From positions 217,109 to 281,108 of the forward strand of contig NZ_SNQG01000006.1 of assembly GCF_004378255.1 (NCBI RefSeq): DNA of 64,000 bases. Direction: 5' to 3'. The DNA comes from Mucilaginibacter phyllosphaerae (lineage in GTDB: Bacteria > Bacteroidota > Bacteroidia > Sphingobacteriales > Sphingobacteriaceae). Within the stretch, counting starts at the first letter, position 1. Each line of letters begins with the position of its first letter. Below the pieces are notes generated by a model, which had not been told where the DNA came from, made no database searches, and worked only from the letters and a program-made list of their open reading frames with translations. The translations under genes and the position numbers were made by a program. This document shows, in pieces, positions 27,237-35,850 of the stretch.

Positions 27237-28991
27237 ATGAAAATTATAACCACAGAAGAGTTTGCCAAAGCCACCAAGCTGGACACCCTAAAAATGCCCG
27301 GATTAGCATCTATGCTGATGGAACTGATGAAGATCAATCAGGTAAATGAGCTTTTTGCACAGGCACAGCCCAAGCAAGGCCCTGATTTTGTGGATGCTAT
27401 CTTAAAAGGCTGTGGCATAGAGGTTGAATTTGATGAGCGCGACCTGAGGCATATCCCTAAAGAGGGTGCTTTTATAGCTATAGCCAACCATCCCTACGGT
27501 GGTATCGAGGGGCTGATATTGCTTAAAATGCTAACCATGGTTAGGCCCGATGCCAAGCTGATGGCTAACTTCCTGCTGAAAAAGATCCCTAACCTGAGCG
27601 AGTATTTTATAGCTGTAAACCCCTTTGAGAATGTAGAGCATTCATCCAGCATCAGCGGGTTGAAAAATACGCTCGAACTGTTGAATAACGGTACCCCGAT
27701 AGGTATTTTCCCGGCGGGCGAGGTATCTACCTTTAAACTGGAAAAACGCGAAGTTACCGACCGCCTGTGGCACCCTGTTGTGGGTAAGATCATCGCCAAG
27801 GCTAAGGTACCTGTAGTGCCCATCTATTTTCATGGCAATAACGGCCTGTTGTTTAACTTACTGAGTATGATACATCCTACGCTCCGCACGGCTAAACTAC
27901 CTTCAGAATTATTTAACAAGCAAGGCCAAACCATTAAGCTGCGTATTGGCAAGCCCATCAGAGTGGAGGATATCCCCGATAATAACAACAGCGCCAAAAT
28001 ATTGAACTTTTTGCGGGCTAAAACCTATGCGCTTGGTGCCGGTTTGGATGAAGAAAAAAAATTATTCAATCCGCGCAACCTGTTTAAGATCAAGAAACTA
28101 CCGGAAGCCATAGTGCCAGAAACACCTGCGGATAAGCTGGAAAAAGAGGTTGACGGGCTTCGTGAGAACTACAAAGTATGGACCGAAAAGAACTACGAAG
28201 TTTATATCACCGCTACCTCGCAGATCCCTACGGTTATCCGCGAGATAGGGCGTTTACGTGAGATCACCTTTCGCGAGGTTGGCGAGGGCACTAATAAAGC
28301 CACCGATCTGGACGAGTACGACATTTACTATCACCATCTTTTTATATGGGATACCGAAGCAAAGCGCATTGTTGGCGCCTACCGTATTGGTTTGGGCGAC
28401 GAGATCTTCTACGGCGTAGGCAAAAAAGGCTTCTATATCAACGAGTTGTTTAAAATTAAAGAGCAGTTTACCCCTGTGCTTAAGAAAAGCCTGGAGCTTG
28501 GCCGATCGTGGATCCGCAAGGAATATCAAACCAAGCCCCTGCCTCTTTTCCTGCTATGGAAAGGCATTCTTAAGTTTGTGATAGATAACCCGCGCTACCG
28601 TTACCTGATAGGGCCGGTAAGCATCAGTAACTCGTTTTCGCAGTTCAGTAAATCGCTTATTGTAGATTATATCAACCGCAACCACTTTGACCATGACATG
28701 GCCCAGTATGTAAAGCCACGCAAGAAATTCAAGGTAAATCTGGAGAACATCGATACCGACCTGCTGCTATCGGCCGGCGACAGTTTTAAGGGGCTGGATA
28801 ACCTGATATCTGAAGTGGAAACGCATAACATGAAGGTACCCGTACTGCTTCGCCAGTACCTGGCGCTTAATGCCCATATCATCAGCTTTAATATCGACCC
28901 TAAGTTTGCCGATTGCCTGGATGGCTTCCTGGTGCTTGATCTGGAGAAAGTACCGCAGGATATATTGGAGAAACTGGGGAAGAATTTGTAA
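27237..28991 (+). CDS. Bifunctional lysophospholipid acyltransferase / GNAT N-acyltransferase (OlsF-like)
   Basis: 584 residues from the ATG at 27237; the frame is open from 27147 but that part overlaps the divergent HhH gene. The N-terminal half is a PlsC-type acyltransferase: ANHPYGGIEG near 83-92 carries the catalytic His and an acidic residue, and FPAGEVSTF near 159 matches the substrate-binding block. The C-terminal half (about 290-580) resembles the hemolysin/OlsB-type GNAT N-acyltransferase (REITFREVGEG, WDTEAKRIVGAYRIG). This two-domain plan is that of OlsF, which makes ornithine lipids, and of the fused forms of the glycine-lipid enzymes. Role in an aminolipid of the membrane is therefore inferred. 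Confidence 0.75.
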   Translation: MKIITTEEFAKATKLDTLKMPGLASMLMELMKINQVNELFAQAQPKQGPDFVDAILKGCGIEVEFDERDLRHIPKEGAFIAIANHPYGGIEGLILLKMLTMVRPDAKLMANFLLKKIPNLSEYFIAVNPFENVEHSSSISGLKNTLELLNNGTPIGIFPAGEVSTFKLEKREVTDRLWHPVVGKIIAKAKVPVVPIYFHGNNGLLFNLLSMIHPTLRTAKLPSELFNKQGQTIKLRIGKPIRVEDIPDNNNSAKILNFLRAKTYALGAGLDEEKKLFNPRNLFKIKKLPEAIVPETPADKLEKEVDGLRENYKVWTEKNYEVYITATSQIPTVIREIGRLREITFREVGEGTNKATDLDEYDIYYHHLFIWDTEAKRIVGAYRIGLGDEIFYGVGKKGFYINELFKIKEQFTPVLKKSLELGRSWIRKEYQTKPLPLFLLWKGILKFVIDNPRYRYLIGPVSISNSFSQFSKSLIVDYINRNHFDHDMAQYVKPRKKFKVNLENIDTDLLLSAGDSFKGLDNLISEVETHNMKVPVLLRQYLALNAHIISFNIDPKFADCLDGFLVLDLEKVPQDILEKLGKNL

Positions 28992-29234
28992 CATTTCGCC
29001 AACACGTCATCGCGGAGGGCTGTTACTTTTTCTGGATATAAAGCAACCAAGATTATATAGCAAAAAAGGCTTTTACGGCGCATAAGGCCTGTGCCGTAAT
29101 TCACTCAGAACCAAAAGAATCTTTTGCCCGCACAGCTCCAGCAAAAGCCCCCTATGCCTGCCCCGCGCAAGGCCAGCATCGTTCTTCCCGATTTCGGACG
29201 AAGCTGATCTGCTGACATTGTAGAGAAAAAAATC

Positions 29235-29267
29235 ATTCTGTAAATTCTATAATTCCGGTTCAGACAA
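29235..29267. repeat. ATTCTGTAAATTC-type element
   Basis: ATTCTGTAAATTCTATAAT followed by TCCGGTTCAGACAA. A shorter relative, TTCGCTTAATCCCGGTTCAG plus GACAA, lies at 29353-29378. The reverse complement of the same pattern occurs at 37820-37861 beside another GTCCG element. Confidence 0.6.
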
Positions 29268-29384
29268 ATAGCAGATACTGTAGGCGAATGAATGCACTCC
29301 GTTGGTTAACGGATCGCATGACAAAAAAGAAAAAGTCCAATAAATTGCAAAAATTCGCTTAATCCCGGTTCAGGACAATTCTCT

Positions 29385-29469
29385 GCGTTAGGGATAGAAG
29401 CGGGTACCGGCCCGGAGCGTAATGCCTGCAGGCGTATGAGTGAATAGCCCGACCGCAGGGAACGCCCAA
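29385..29469. repeat. GCGTTAGGGATAGAAGCGG structured element
   Basis: Begins GCGTTAGGGATAGAAGCGG and ends CCGACCGCAGGGAACGCCC, so the ends pair (GCGTT with AACGC). The inside holds CGGGTACCGGCCCG and a GCCTGCAGGC palindrome. The pattern recalls the abundant TAGGGATAGAAGCGG-type intergenic repeats of Bacteroidota genomes; it may be a structured RNA or a DNA repeat. Confidence 0.5.
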
Positions 29470-29479
29470 ATGTTAATTT

Positions 29480-29527
29480 TTGTCCGTCCGTTTCTAAGTG
29501 CGGACATTTTTGGACAAAAGCGGACAG
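29480..29527. repeat. GTCCGTCCG inverted element
   Basis: TTGTCCGTCCG at 29480-29490 faces CGGACA at 29501-29506 and GCGGACAG at 29520-29527, just downstream of the DUF962 gene stop. Degenerate member of the family seen at 35.3-36.1 kb. Confidence 0.65.
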
Positions 29528-29528
29528 G

Positions 29529-30065
29529 CTAATACTTCAATCCTAACCTTCTGGCTAACCTGTACAGCACCCACAGCGGGGTTACGTGCAGCAGTTTGGT
29601 GTCATCGGTAAAAGATTGATCGTTACGCTCTATTTTGCCGCCTATGTACTGGCCTGCAAGGGATATCATGAGTATGGCTACGCTGATGGCACTTAATTCT
29701 GCACCGCCTGCCTTTTGATACAGTTCCAGCTGCATAATGCCATAACTAAAACCAAAAAACATAAACAACGCAAAGTAGGATAACAAGGGCGACATTTTTA
29801 AATAATAATAAATGCCAAAGGCTATAATGAACGATGCCCAGTTAAAATAGCCGTTATACTTACCTATCAGGCCAATATGCGGGAAAGGGATAGCCCATGC
29901 CATGCCCAATAAGCCCAATACCATCAGCGGTACAAAAATGTAATGCAATACCAGGTTCACCGGGTTTTGATGGCTGGCATCTAAACGCTGAAAGTAAAAG
30001 TCTATTTTACGCTGATCGCCCGGCTTTGCGGGTTGGGGTTTAATATTGGTGTGTTGCTTTCCCAT
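29529..30065 (-). CDS. Mpo1/DUF962-like membrane protein
   Basis: 178-residue membrane protein with four hydrophobic helices. The N-terminal KIDFYFQRLDASHQNPVNLVLHYIFVP motif (split 20-46) with its NxxxHxxxxP pattern is that of the DUF962/Mpo1-like family. Yeast Mpo1 is an iron-dependent dioxygenase that shortens 2-hydroxy fatty acids from phytosphingosine; bacterial members are uncharacterised. In a sphingolipid-making lineage a similar role is possible but unproved. The rny terminator lies directly before its start. Confidence 0.72.
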   Translation of the reverse strand: MGKQHTNIKPQPAKPGDQRKIDFYFQRLDASHQNPVNLVLHYIFVPLMVLGLLGMAWAIPFPHIGLIGKYNGYFNWASFIIAFGIYYYLKMSPLLSYFALFMFFGFSYGIMQLELYQKAGGAELSAISVAILMISLAGQYIGGKIERNDQSFTDDTKLLHVTPLWVLYRLARRLGLKY

Positions 30066-30070
30066 AAAAC

Positions 30071-30101
30071 AAAAAAGCCCTCTCCTATTGTGAGAGAGGG
30101 C
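30071..30101 (-). terminator. Terminator after rny
   Basis: On the minus strand, arms GCCCTCTC and GAGAGGGC around a short loop are followed by TTTTTTG. It lies between the rny stop and the DUF962 start. Confidence 0.85.
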
Positions 30102-30120
30102 CTATATAAGCTTTTATTAA

Positions 30121-31686
30121 TTACTTAGCAAATGCTACCGAACGGGTTTCCCTGATAACGGTAACTTTGATCTGGCCGGGGTAGGTCATCTCTGTTTGGA
30201 TACGGTTAGAGATATCTGCCGCAAGCACTTCGCTTTGGGCATCACTTATCTTTTCGCTTTCTACCACAACGCGTAACTCGCGGCCGGCCTGTATCGCAAA
30301 GGTTTTTTCAACCCCCGGATACGATAAAGCAAGCTCTTCAAGCTCTTTTAAGCGTTTGATATAACTTTCTACCACCTCGCGGCGTGCGCCCGGCCTTGCG
30401 CCTGATATAGCGTCACAAACCTGTATAATAGGCGATAGCATCGAGGTCATCTCCACCTCATCGTGGTGGGCGCCAATGGCGTTGCACACTTCCGGGTGTT
30501 CTTTATATTTTTCGGCCAGCTGCATCCCCAAAATAGCGTGCGGCAGTTCGGGGTTATCATCAGGCACCTTACCAATATCGTGCAGTAAGCCTGCGCGTTT
30601 AGCTAATTTTACGTTTAAGCCCAACTCTGCCGCCATGGTAGCGCAGAAGTTGGCTACCTCGCGCGAGTGCTGCAACAGGTTTTGCCCGTATGATGAGCGG
30701 TAACGCATCCGACCTACCATCCTGATCAACTCAGGGTGCAGCCCATTGATACCTAGATCAATAACGGTACGCTCACCTATTTCTACAATCTCTTCTTCTA
30801 TTTGCTTTTTGGTTTTGGCAACCACTTCCTCAATACGTGCCGGGTGGATACGTCCGTCGGTTACCAGGCGGTGCATGGCTAAACGGGCAATCTCGCGCCT
30901 AACCGGGTCAAAGCCCGATAGGATAATAGCTTCCGGGGTATCATCCACAATGATCTCGATACCGGTTGCTGCTTCCAGCGCACGGATGTTACGCCCTTCC
31001 CTGCCAATGATACGGCCTTTGATCTCATCATTCTCGATGTTGAAGATGGATACCGTATTTTCGATAGCGCTTTCTGTAGCGGTACGCTGGATAGTTTGGA
31101 TAACAATTTTCTTAGCCTCTTTAGTAGCAGTAAGCTTGGCTTCATCTACAATATCTTTGATCTGAGCCATCGCCTTGCTGCGTGCTTCTTCGCGCAGGTT
31201 ATCTACCAGCTGGTTTTTGGCATCCTCTGCACTCAGGCCTGCAATGGTTTCTAACTGGGCTACGTGCTGGTTCTTTAAATGATCTACCTCTTCCTGCTTT
31301 TTAACCAGAATATCGGTTTGGTTTTCCAGCTTTTTACGCGCGTTATCCAGTTCTGTCTCTTTACGGTTAAGGTTTTCCAGTTTTTGGTTAAACGATTGTT
31401 CTTTTTGTTTGATACCGTTCTCGCGTTGGTTTAACACGTTATTTTTGGCGTTCACTTCCTGTTCGTGCTCTGCTTTAAGCTGTAAAAACTTCTCTTTCGC
31501 TTCTAACTGACGGTTCTTTTTCAGTATCTCGGCGTTGTTCTCCGCGTCTTTCAAGATCTTTTTAACTTTGCTTTGTGCTGCTACTTCCTGGTCTTTAAAA
31601 AGTTTACGAAGCAGGTACCGCCCTATGACTATTCCTGTCGGGATGCCCGCAAGCAAGCCGATAATGATGTATAATATGTTATTCAT
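30121..31686 (-). CDS. rny: Ribonuclease Y
   Basis: 521-residue membrane-bound endoribonuclease that starts mRNA decay. Order of parts: N-terminal membrane helix (ILYIIIGLLAGIPTGIVIGR), long charged coiled coil (about 30-190), KH RNA-binding domain (GRIIGREGRNIRALEAATG near 212-230), and HD metal-binding domain (QHSREVANF near 340 and LLHDIGKV near 365-372). Length and architecture are normal. It lies downstream of the 6S-like RNA and zapA on the same strand. Confidence 0.96.
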   Translation of the reverse strand: MNNILYIIIGLLAGIPTGIVIGRYLLRKLFKDQEVAAQSKVKKILKDAENNAEILKKNRQLEAKEKFLQLKAEHEQEVNAKNNVLNQRENGIKQKEQSFNQKLENLNRKETELDNARKKLENQTDILVKKQEEVDHLKNQHVAQLETIAGLSAEDAKNQLVDNLREEARSKAMAQIKDIVDEAKLTATKEAKKIVIQTIQRTATESAIENTVSIFNIENDEIKGRIIGREGRNIRALEAATGIEIIVDDTPEAIILSGFDPVRREIARLAMHRLVTDGRIHPARIEEVVAKTKKQIEEEIVEIGERTVIDLGINGLHPELIRMVGRMRYRSSYGQNLLQHSREVANFCATMAAELGLNVKLAKRAGLLHDIGKVPDDNPELPHAILGMQLAEKYKEHPEVCNAIGAHHDEVEMTSMLSPIIQVCDAISGARPGARREVVESYIKRLKELEELALSYPGVEKTFAIQAGRELRVVVESEKISDAQSEVLAADISNRIQTEMTYPGQIKVTVIRETRSVAFAK

Positions 31687-31707
31687 TGGTTATTTAGGTT
31701 ATAAAAT

Positions 31708-31876
31708 AAAAAAACCGCAACTAAAATCTAAGTGTTCATGTATTGTTAAAACTTCTTGTCGGATGGGGTGGATCACGGGTTACCGTTAAATACACGATCA
31801 ACGCATGCCTCTTTGTAATCCGAAGATATGGAAGCGTTAAGTTTTTAATAGTGAAAACTTAAAATTTAACTGCGGT
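31708..31876 (-). ncRNA. ssrS: 6S-like RNA
   Basis: The 296-bp gap between zapA and rny contains, on the minus strand, a segment whose ends pair over about 24 bases: CCGCAGTTAAATTTTAAG (from 31875 down) with CTTAGATTTTAGTTGCGG (to 31715), two mismatches and a few G-U pairs, then TTTTTTT (31714-31708). Inside, ATTAAAAACTT pairs with AAGTTTTAACAAT, then a central open region holds a small AACGC/GCGTT hairpin and an apical ATCGTG/CGTGAT arm. A rod of about 165 nt with a central bubble, directly after zapA, is what is expected of 6S RNA (the 6S-Flavo type), which binds RNA polymerase in stationary phase. Identification rests on structure and place, not on a covariance search. Confidence 0.68.
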
Positions 31877-31901
31877 TAAATCTTAATTGGCTCGTTTTAG
31901 C

Positions 31902-31966
31902 CAAAAGCTTAAAGGCTAAAGTTTAAAGCTTTTGAGGGCTTTGTACTTTTCGCTTTGTGCTTTTCG
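31902..31966. repeat. AAAGCTTTT inverted repeat and CTTTGTNCTTTTCG tandem repeat
   Basis: CTTTGTACTTTTCG (31939-31952) is followed at once by CTTTGTGCTTTTCG (31953-31966). Before it, AGCCAAAAGCTT near 31899 and AAAGCTTTTGAGGGCT near 31925 face each other. The array lies between zapA and the 6S-like RNA, upstream of the latter. Confidence 0.6.
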
Positions 31967-31982
31967 CTTATTTTAAAGAACG

Positions 31983-32276
31983 TTATTGTTTCGAAAAAAA
32001 ATCGTTCAGCAAATGATCCAGTTGATAAACCTTTTCGGCTACCTCGGTATCTTCCGTGGTAACTTTCTTATCCGCCTTTAATGATGATGTTGCATAATGC
32101 AGCACACACATCGAAAGCAGATCCTGTTTATCCCTAACCGCGTAATTTTCCTGATATTCTTTTATACGGTCGTTGATCAGCTTGGCTGCCCTTCTAATAA
32201 TTTCCTCTTCTTCCATGTTTACCTTTAAGGGGTAAACTCTGTCAGCAATATTTATTTTTATTGAGATTTCTCCCAT
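31983..32276 (-). CDS. zapA: Cell division protein ZapA
   Basis: 97 residues. ISIKINIADRVYPLKVNMEEE at the start (residues 4-24, split) and the long C-terminal helix with DLLSMCVLHYATSSLKAD are typical of ZapA, which bundles FtsZ filaments at the division ring. It is 21 bp after a coiled-coil gene and followed by the 6S-like RNA, the same order as zapA-ssrS in many bacteria. Confidence 0.88.
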   Translation of the reverse strand: MGEISIKINIADRVYPLKVNMEEEEIIRRAAKLINDRIKEYQENYAVRDKQDLLSMCVLHYATSSLKADKKVTTEDTEVAEKVYQLDHLLNDFFSKQ

Positions 32277-32297
32277 TTGAGCTTTTCACTTTCTGCA

Positions 32298-32588
32298 CTA
32301 CTTTTTAAGCAATACAATACACTTATCTATTTCCTGCACAAAGTCGTTAATTTTTTGCTTAATGTCAACACTTTTTTCATTTGTTTCTGAAAACGACTTA
32401 GCAAGTTTCAATACACGAAGCTTTTCTTCCAGGTCTTTTGTTTTATTAGTACTGGCTTTAAGGGCCACATTCAATGCTTCACTCTCCAGTTTAAGCAAAT
32501 CATTTTCTTCCTGCAATGCAGCACAAAGCTCAATCAACTGCTCTGTTTTTTCTACAACCTTACCTAATTGTTCTGCTACTGAGGCCAT
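32298..32588 (-). CDS. Small coiled-coil protein upstream of zapA
   Basis: 96 residues, almost wholly alpha-helical with heptads from about 5 to 65 (EQLIELCAALQEENDLLKLE). No signal or membrane helix. Its position between pheT and zapA and its ZapB-like build suggest a partner in the division ring, but I recognise no named family. Probably co-transcribed with zapA (21 bp gap). Confidence 0.68.
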   Translation of the reverse strand: MASVAEQLGKVVEKTEQLIELCAALQEENDLLKLESEALNVALKASTNKTKDLEEKLRVLKLAKSFSETNEKSVDIKQKINDFVQEIDKCIVLLKK

Positions 32589-32684
32589 TATTAGTTATTA
32601 GAGGTTTGTGATTAAGAGGTTAGTTATTTGTTTTGATCATCTGTCAGATCTAATTACAAATCTCTAATCTCCTATCACTAATTA
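32588..32684. repeat. GATTAG-type inverted array
   Basis: TTATTAGTTATTAGAGG and GTGATTAAGAGGTTAGTTA on the left face TCTAATTACAAATCTCTAAT and CTATCACTAATTA on the right, about 20 bp apart. It spans the gap between the pheT stop and the coiled-coil gene. A similar array is at 60894-61036. Confidence 0.55.
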
Positions 32685-35081
32685 TTTCCTTATCTCTGCT
32701 CCTGCTTCTTTGCCTAAATTATAAATTAATTTCTGCATCACGGCATCAACGGCCTTGTCTGTTAAAGTTTTTTCGGTGTCTTGCAGAGTAAAGCTTAGTG
32801 CGTATGATTTTTTGCCGGCAGGCAGCTTATCGCCCTGGTAAACATCAAACACATTCACCTCTTTCAGCAACTTCCTGTCCGTCCGTCCGGCTATCTGCTT
32901 CAACTGTCCGAATGTTACGGACGCATCTATCAGCATACTCAGATCCCTGCGCACGGCCGGGAATTTGGATACCTCCTGGTAAACAATAACATTTTTGCGC
33001 ACGGCATTCAGCACCAGGTCGAAGTTAAAATCGGCATAAAACACCTCTTTATCTACATCCACTTTTTTTAATGCTGCTACGTTTACCTGCCCAAACTTAA
33101 CCAGCTGTTTGCCATTTAGCATATACTGTAAACCAAAGGCCAGTTTGCTGCAGGTGCTATCTTCTACAACCACATCGGTTATTTTAAGGCGCTTAAGGAT
33201 GCCGTCTACAATGGCTTTAAGGTTGTAGAATGATACCGGTTTTTGCTTTTGGTTCCATTGCTCGGGTGTGTTGGCGCCGCTAATGAATACCGAGAAACGC
33301 TGCGTTTCTATGTACTTATCTTCTTTGGTGCTGTAAACCTTGCCAAACTCGTACAGCTTAAGATCGGCACTGCGGCGGTTTTGGTTGTATGCAATAGCCT
33401 CTAAACCCGAAAACAATAAGGTTTGGCGCATCACATCCAGATCGCTGCTTAAAGGGTTAACTATTTTTACCGCATGCTCCAGATCATCAGAATAGGCCGA
33501 TTTGGTAAGCGAGTTGGCCAGCATCTCGTTAAAGCCGTTTGCGCTAAACAAATCGGCAATTACGTTTTGCACGGTGTCTTTTTCGGGGCGGATGGAATTG
33601 TTTAGCGATGCCCTTATCTGCGTTGGTATCTCGATGTTGTTGTACCCATAGATACGCAAGATCTCTTCTACCACATCCACATCGCGGGTTACATCCACAC
33701 GATATGCAGGCACTTTAAGCGACAAGCCTTCGGCAGTTTCGTTTACGATCTCAATATCCAATGCGGTAATAATGCCTTTAATGGTATCGTTACCAATGGC
33801 TTTGCCTATCAGTCTGTCAATAGTGTTATAGGTTATCTCTACCGCAAACGGGGCTACCGGCGAGGGGTAAATATCTACAATATCTGAGGTGATTTGGCCG
33901 CCTGCAACCTGCTGTATTAACAGGGCTGCGCGTTTAAGCGCAAATACCGTCATATCCGGGTCTGTACCGCGTTCAAAACGGAACGATGCATCTGTTTTTA
34001 ACCCAAACCTTTTGGCTGTTTTACGTACAGATACGGCGTTAAAATAAGCACTCTCCAAAAATATGCTGGTAGTTCCGTCTATAACGCCCGATTTTGCACC
34101 GCCAAATACACCGGCAATACACATCGGCTCATCGGCGTTGCATATCATCAGGTCATCGGCGCTTAGCTTGCGGTCGGCATCATCCAGCGTTTTAAAAAGG
34201 GTACCTGCTGCCACCGTTTTTACAATTACTTTATTACCGGTGATAGCTGCGGCATCAAAGGCATGCAGGGGCTGCCCAAGCTCGTGCAGTACATAATTGG
34301 TTACATCTACCACATTGTTAATGCTGCGCACTCCTATTACGGCCAAACGCTCCTTTAACCAGGCAGGCGACTCACCCACCTTTATACCCGAAATGGTTAA
34401 CCCGCTATAACGCGGGGCGGCAGTTGAATGCTCTACCACCACCTGTATAGGGCTATCGTTACTATCTACCTTAAATGCGCTTACATCCGGCTTTTTAACG
34501 GCCAGTTTTAAAAACGCGGCTATATCCCTTGCTGTGCCCAAATGCGATGCTGCATCTGCACGGTTTGGGGTAAGGCCAATCTCGTACATGTAATCGTCAT
34601 TCAGGTTAAAATGGTCTTTTGCCGGGGTACCTACAAGGGTATCGGCATCCAGTACCATAATACCGGCATGGTCATGCCCTAAGCCAATCTCGTCTTCGGC
34701 ACAGATCATCCCTTCGGATACCTCGCCCCTGATCTTTGATTTTTTAATACTGAACGGTTCGCCAACCGTTGGGTATATAGTTGTGCCTACGGTAGCCACC
34801 ACCACTTTTTGCCCTGCTGCCACGTTATGTGCGCCGCAAACAATCTGCAGGTCTTCGCCGGTGCCTACATCCACTTTGGTAACATGCAGGTGATCTGAAT
34901 TAGCGTGGTCAACACACTCTTTTACATAGCCTATCACCAGGCCTTCTAAACCGCCCGGTATGGCCTGCACCTTCTCCAGGCTCTCTACCTCTAAGCCGGT
35001 ACCGGTAAGTATGGTAGATAATTCCTGAGGGGTTTTATCGGTATCAATAAATTCTTTAAGCCAGTTATACGATATCTTCAT
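32682..35081 (-). CDS. pheT: Phenylalanine--tRNA ligase beta subunit
   Basis: 799 residues, the full-length bacterial form. Parts in order: N-terminal core (MKISYNWLKEFIDTDKTPQE), EMAP-like tRNA-binding domain about 40-155 (GLVIGYVKEC, KSKIRGEVSEGMICAEDEIGLG), B3/B4 editing domain about 210-390, B5 domain near 400-480, catalytic-like core, and C-terminal FDX-ACB domain (FPAVRRDLSMLID to the end). Works with PheS, not in this window, to charge tRNA-Phe. It has its own -7 box upstream. A GTCCGTCCGTCC stretch at 32879 is inside the coding frame and encodes ordinary family residues (GRTDRK). Confidence 0.97.
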   Translation of the reverse strand: MKISYNWLKEFIDTDKTPQELSTILTGTGLEVESLEKVQAIPGGLEGLVIGYVKECVDHANSDHLHVTKVDVGTGEDLQIVCGAHNVAAGQKVVVATVGTTIYPTVGEPFSIKKSKIRGEVSEGMICAEDEIGLGHDHAGIMVLDADTLVGTPAKDHFNLNDDYMYEIGLTPNRADAASHLGTARDIAAFLKLAVKKPDVSAFKVDSNDSPIQVVVEHSTAAPRYSGLTISGIKVGESPAWLKERLAVIGVRSINNVVDVTNYVLHELGQPLHAFDAAAITGNKVIVKTVAAGTLFKTLDDADRKLSADDLMICNADEPMCIAGVFGGAKSGVIDGTTSIFLESAYFNAVSVRKTAKRFGLKTDASFRFERGTDPDMTVFALKRAALLIQQVAGGQITSDIVDIYPSPVAPFAVEITYNTIDRLIGKAIGNDTIKGIITALDIEIVNETAEGLSLKVPAYRVDVTRDVDVVEEILRIYGYNNIEIPTQIRASLNNSIRPEKDTVQNVIADLFSANGFNEMLANSLTKSAYSDDLEHAVKIVNPLSSDLDVMRQTLLFSGLEAIAYNQNRRSADLKLYEFGKVYSTKEDKYIETQRFSVFISGANTPEQWNQKQKPVSFYNLKAIVDGILKRLKITDVVVEDSTCSKLAFGLQYMLNGKQLVKFGQVNVAALKKVDVDKEVFYADFNFDLVLNAVRKNVIVYQEVSKFPAVRRDLSMLIDASVTFGQLKQIAGRTDRKLLKEVNVFDVYQGDKLPAGKKSYALSFTLQDTEKTLTDKAVDAVMQKLIYNLGKEAGAEIRK

Positions 35082-35101
35082 TATAGCAGAATGATAATCG
35101 G

Positions 35102-35109
35102 CAAAGATA
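35102..35109 (-). promoter_or_regulatory. -7 box of pheT
   Basis: On the minus strand TATCTTTG is a perfect TAnnTTTG, 20 bp before the pheT ATG. The expected -33 position reads TTTA rather than TTTG. Confidence 0.5.
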
Positions 35110-35318
35110 CGATTTAGGCAGAAAGGTTAAAGGTTTATAATGTACGATTTCAGATTTACCATTTTAGATCAAAGCCAGGTAAAAACACAGCCAAATACTC
35201 TGTAAAATTAAAGCCGGTGCTGCTATTAACCGCCGGCCCTGCTATGCGCTTATACTGCGCAGGCCTTAGCCACATGGCCGGTATCCGCTGCTATCAGGTT
35301 TAGTTGGGTTGGGCCTGC

Positions 35319-35479
35319 TGTCCGTCCGTCCGCAGATACCGCTACCGGCGGACGGCAGCGGACACTTTACTAACCGTCCGCTTTCTGTCCGCTTGGGTTG
35401 GTTCCTGCGGACGGACGGACACTTCACCCCCCTGTCCGCATTCTGTCCGCTCCTATTGGCTCCTGCGGACGGACGGACA
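35319..35479. repeat. Composite GTCCGTCCG element
   Basis: TGTCCGTCCGTCCG at 35319-35332 faces CGGACGGACGGACA at 35408-35421 and again at 35466-35479, with single GTCCGC and GCGGAC units between. The two right-hand copies are each preceded by GGTTCCTG or GGCTCCTG, so the inner unit seems duplicated (period about 58 bp). Confidence 0.85.
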
Positions 35480-35805
35480 CCCTTAAACAATTAGCAGATC
35501 ATGCATTTAATTTAAACAAGTATTTGTATATCAGATATTTATAAGTATATTTGTATCACTCCAAGCAATCTTACAGGGACCACGTTACACAGCCGTCTGA
35601 TTTTATATGTTTATATAAATATTAGTAAGGGAGGGGTATTTTATAAACCCAGGGTTTATAATTTTTTAACTGGCAGTAATAATATAGCAGTGTAGTAATG
35701 AGATGCACTATCTAAACATGCTTAAGTGTGAAAACATGGCAAGTTTATATAGTGGCCATGTATCCATATCAAATGATGTTACCCGATGCAAAACAGCATG
35801 CCTGG

Positions 35806-35850
35806 TGTCCGTCCGTCCGGCATTACCTTAACTTCCGGACGAACGGACAG
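35806..35850. repeat. GTCCGTCCG hairpin element
   Basis: TGTCCGTCCGTCCGG at 35806-35820 pairs with CCGGACGAACGGACA at 35835-35849, one mismatch, around a 14-bp centre CATTACCTTAACTT. Stand-alone hairpin in the gene desert. Confidence 0.85.

Larger units (their letters stand above)
28992..29528. other. 537-bp non-coding region with several repeat elements
   Basis: No gene seen. From left to right: a GTTACTTTTTCTGG-type stretch with a degenerate inverted partner (29020-29120), an AAAAGAATCTTTT palindrome near 29111, two copies of an ATTCNNNTAAT-CCGGTTCAG-ACAA element (29235-29267 and 29352-29379), a structured element at 29385-29469, and a GTCCGTCCG repeat at 29480-29527. The region reads like accumulated small repeats rather than a decayed gene. 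Confidence 0.6.

Noticed and set aside
32877..32905. GTCCGTCCGTCC inside pheT as an inserted repeat
   Set aside because: The encoded GRTDRKLLKEVN is the normal PheT sequence at that place and there is no inverted partner, so it is chance or codon choice.
35266..35490. Overlapping 60-74-codon open frames on both strands rich in Pro, Arg and Ser
   Set aside because: They are frames through tandem GTCC tetramers, open in several frames at once, with no start context or family resemblance.
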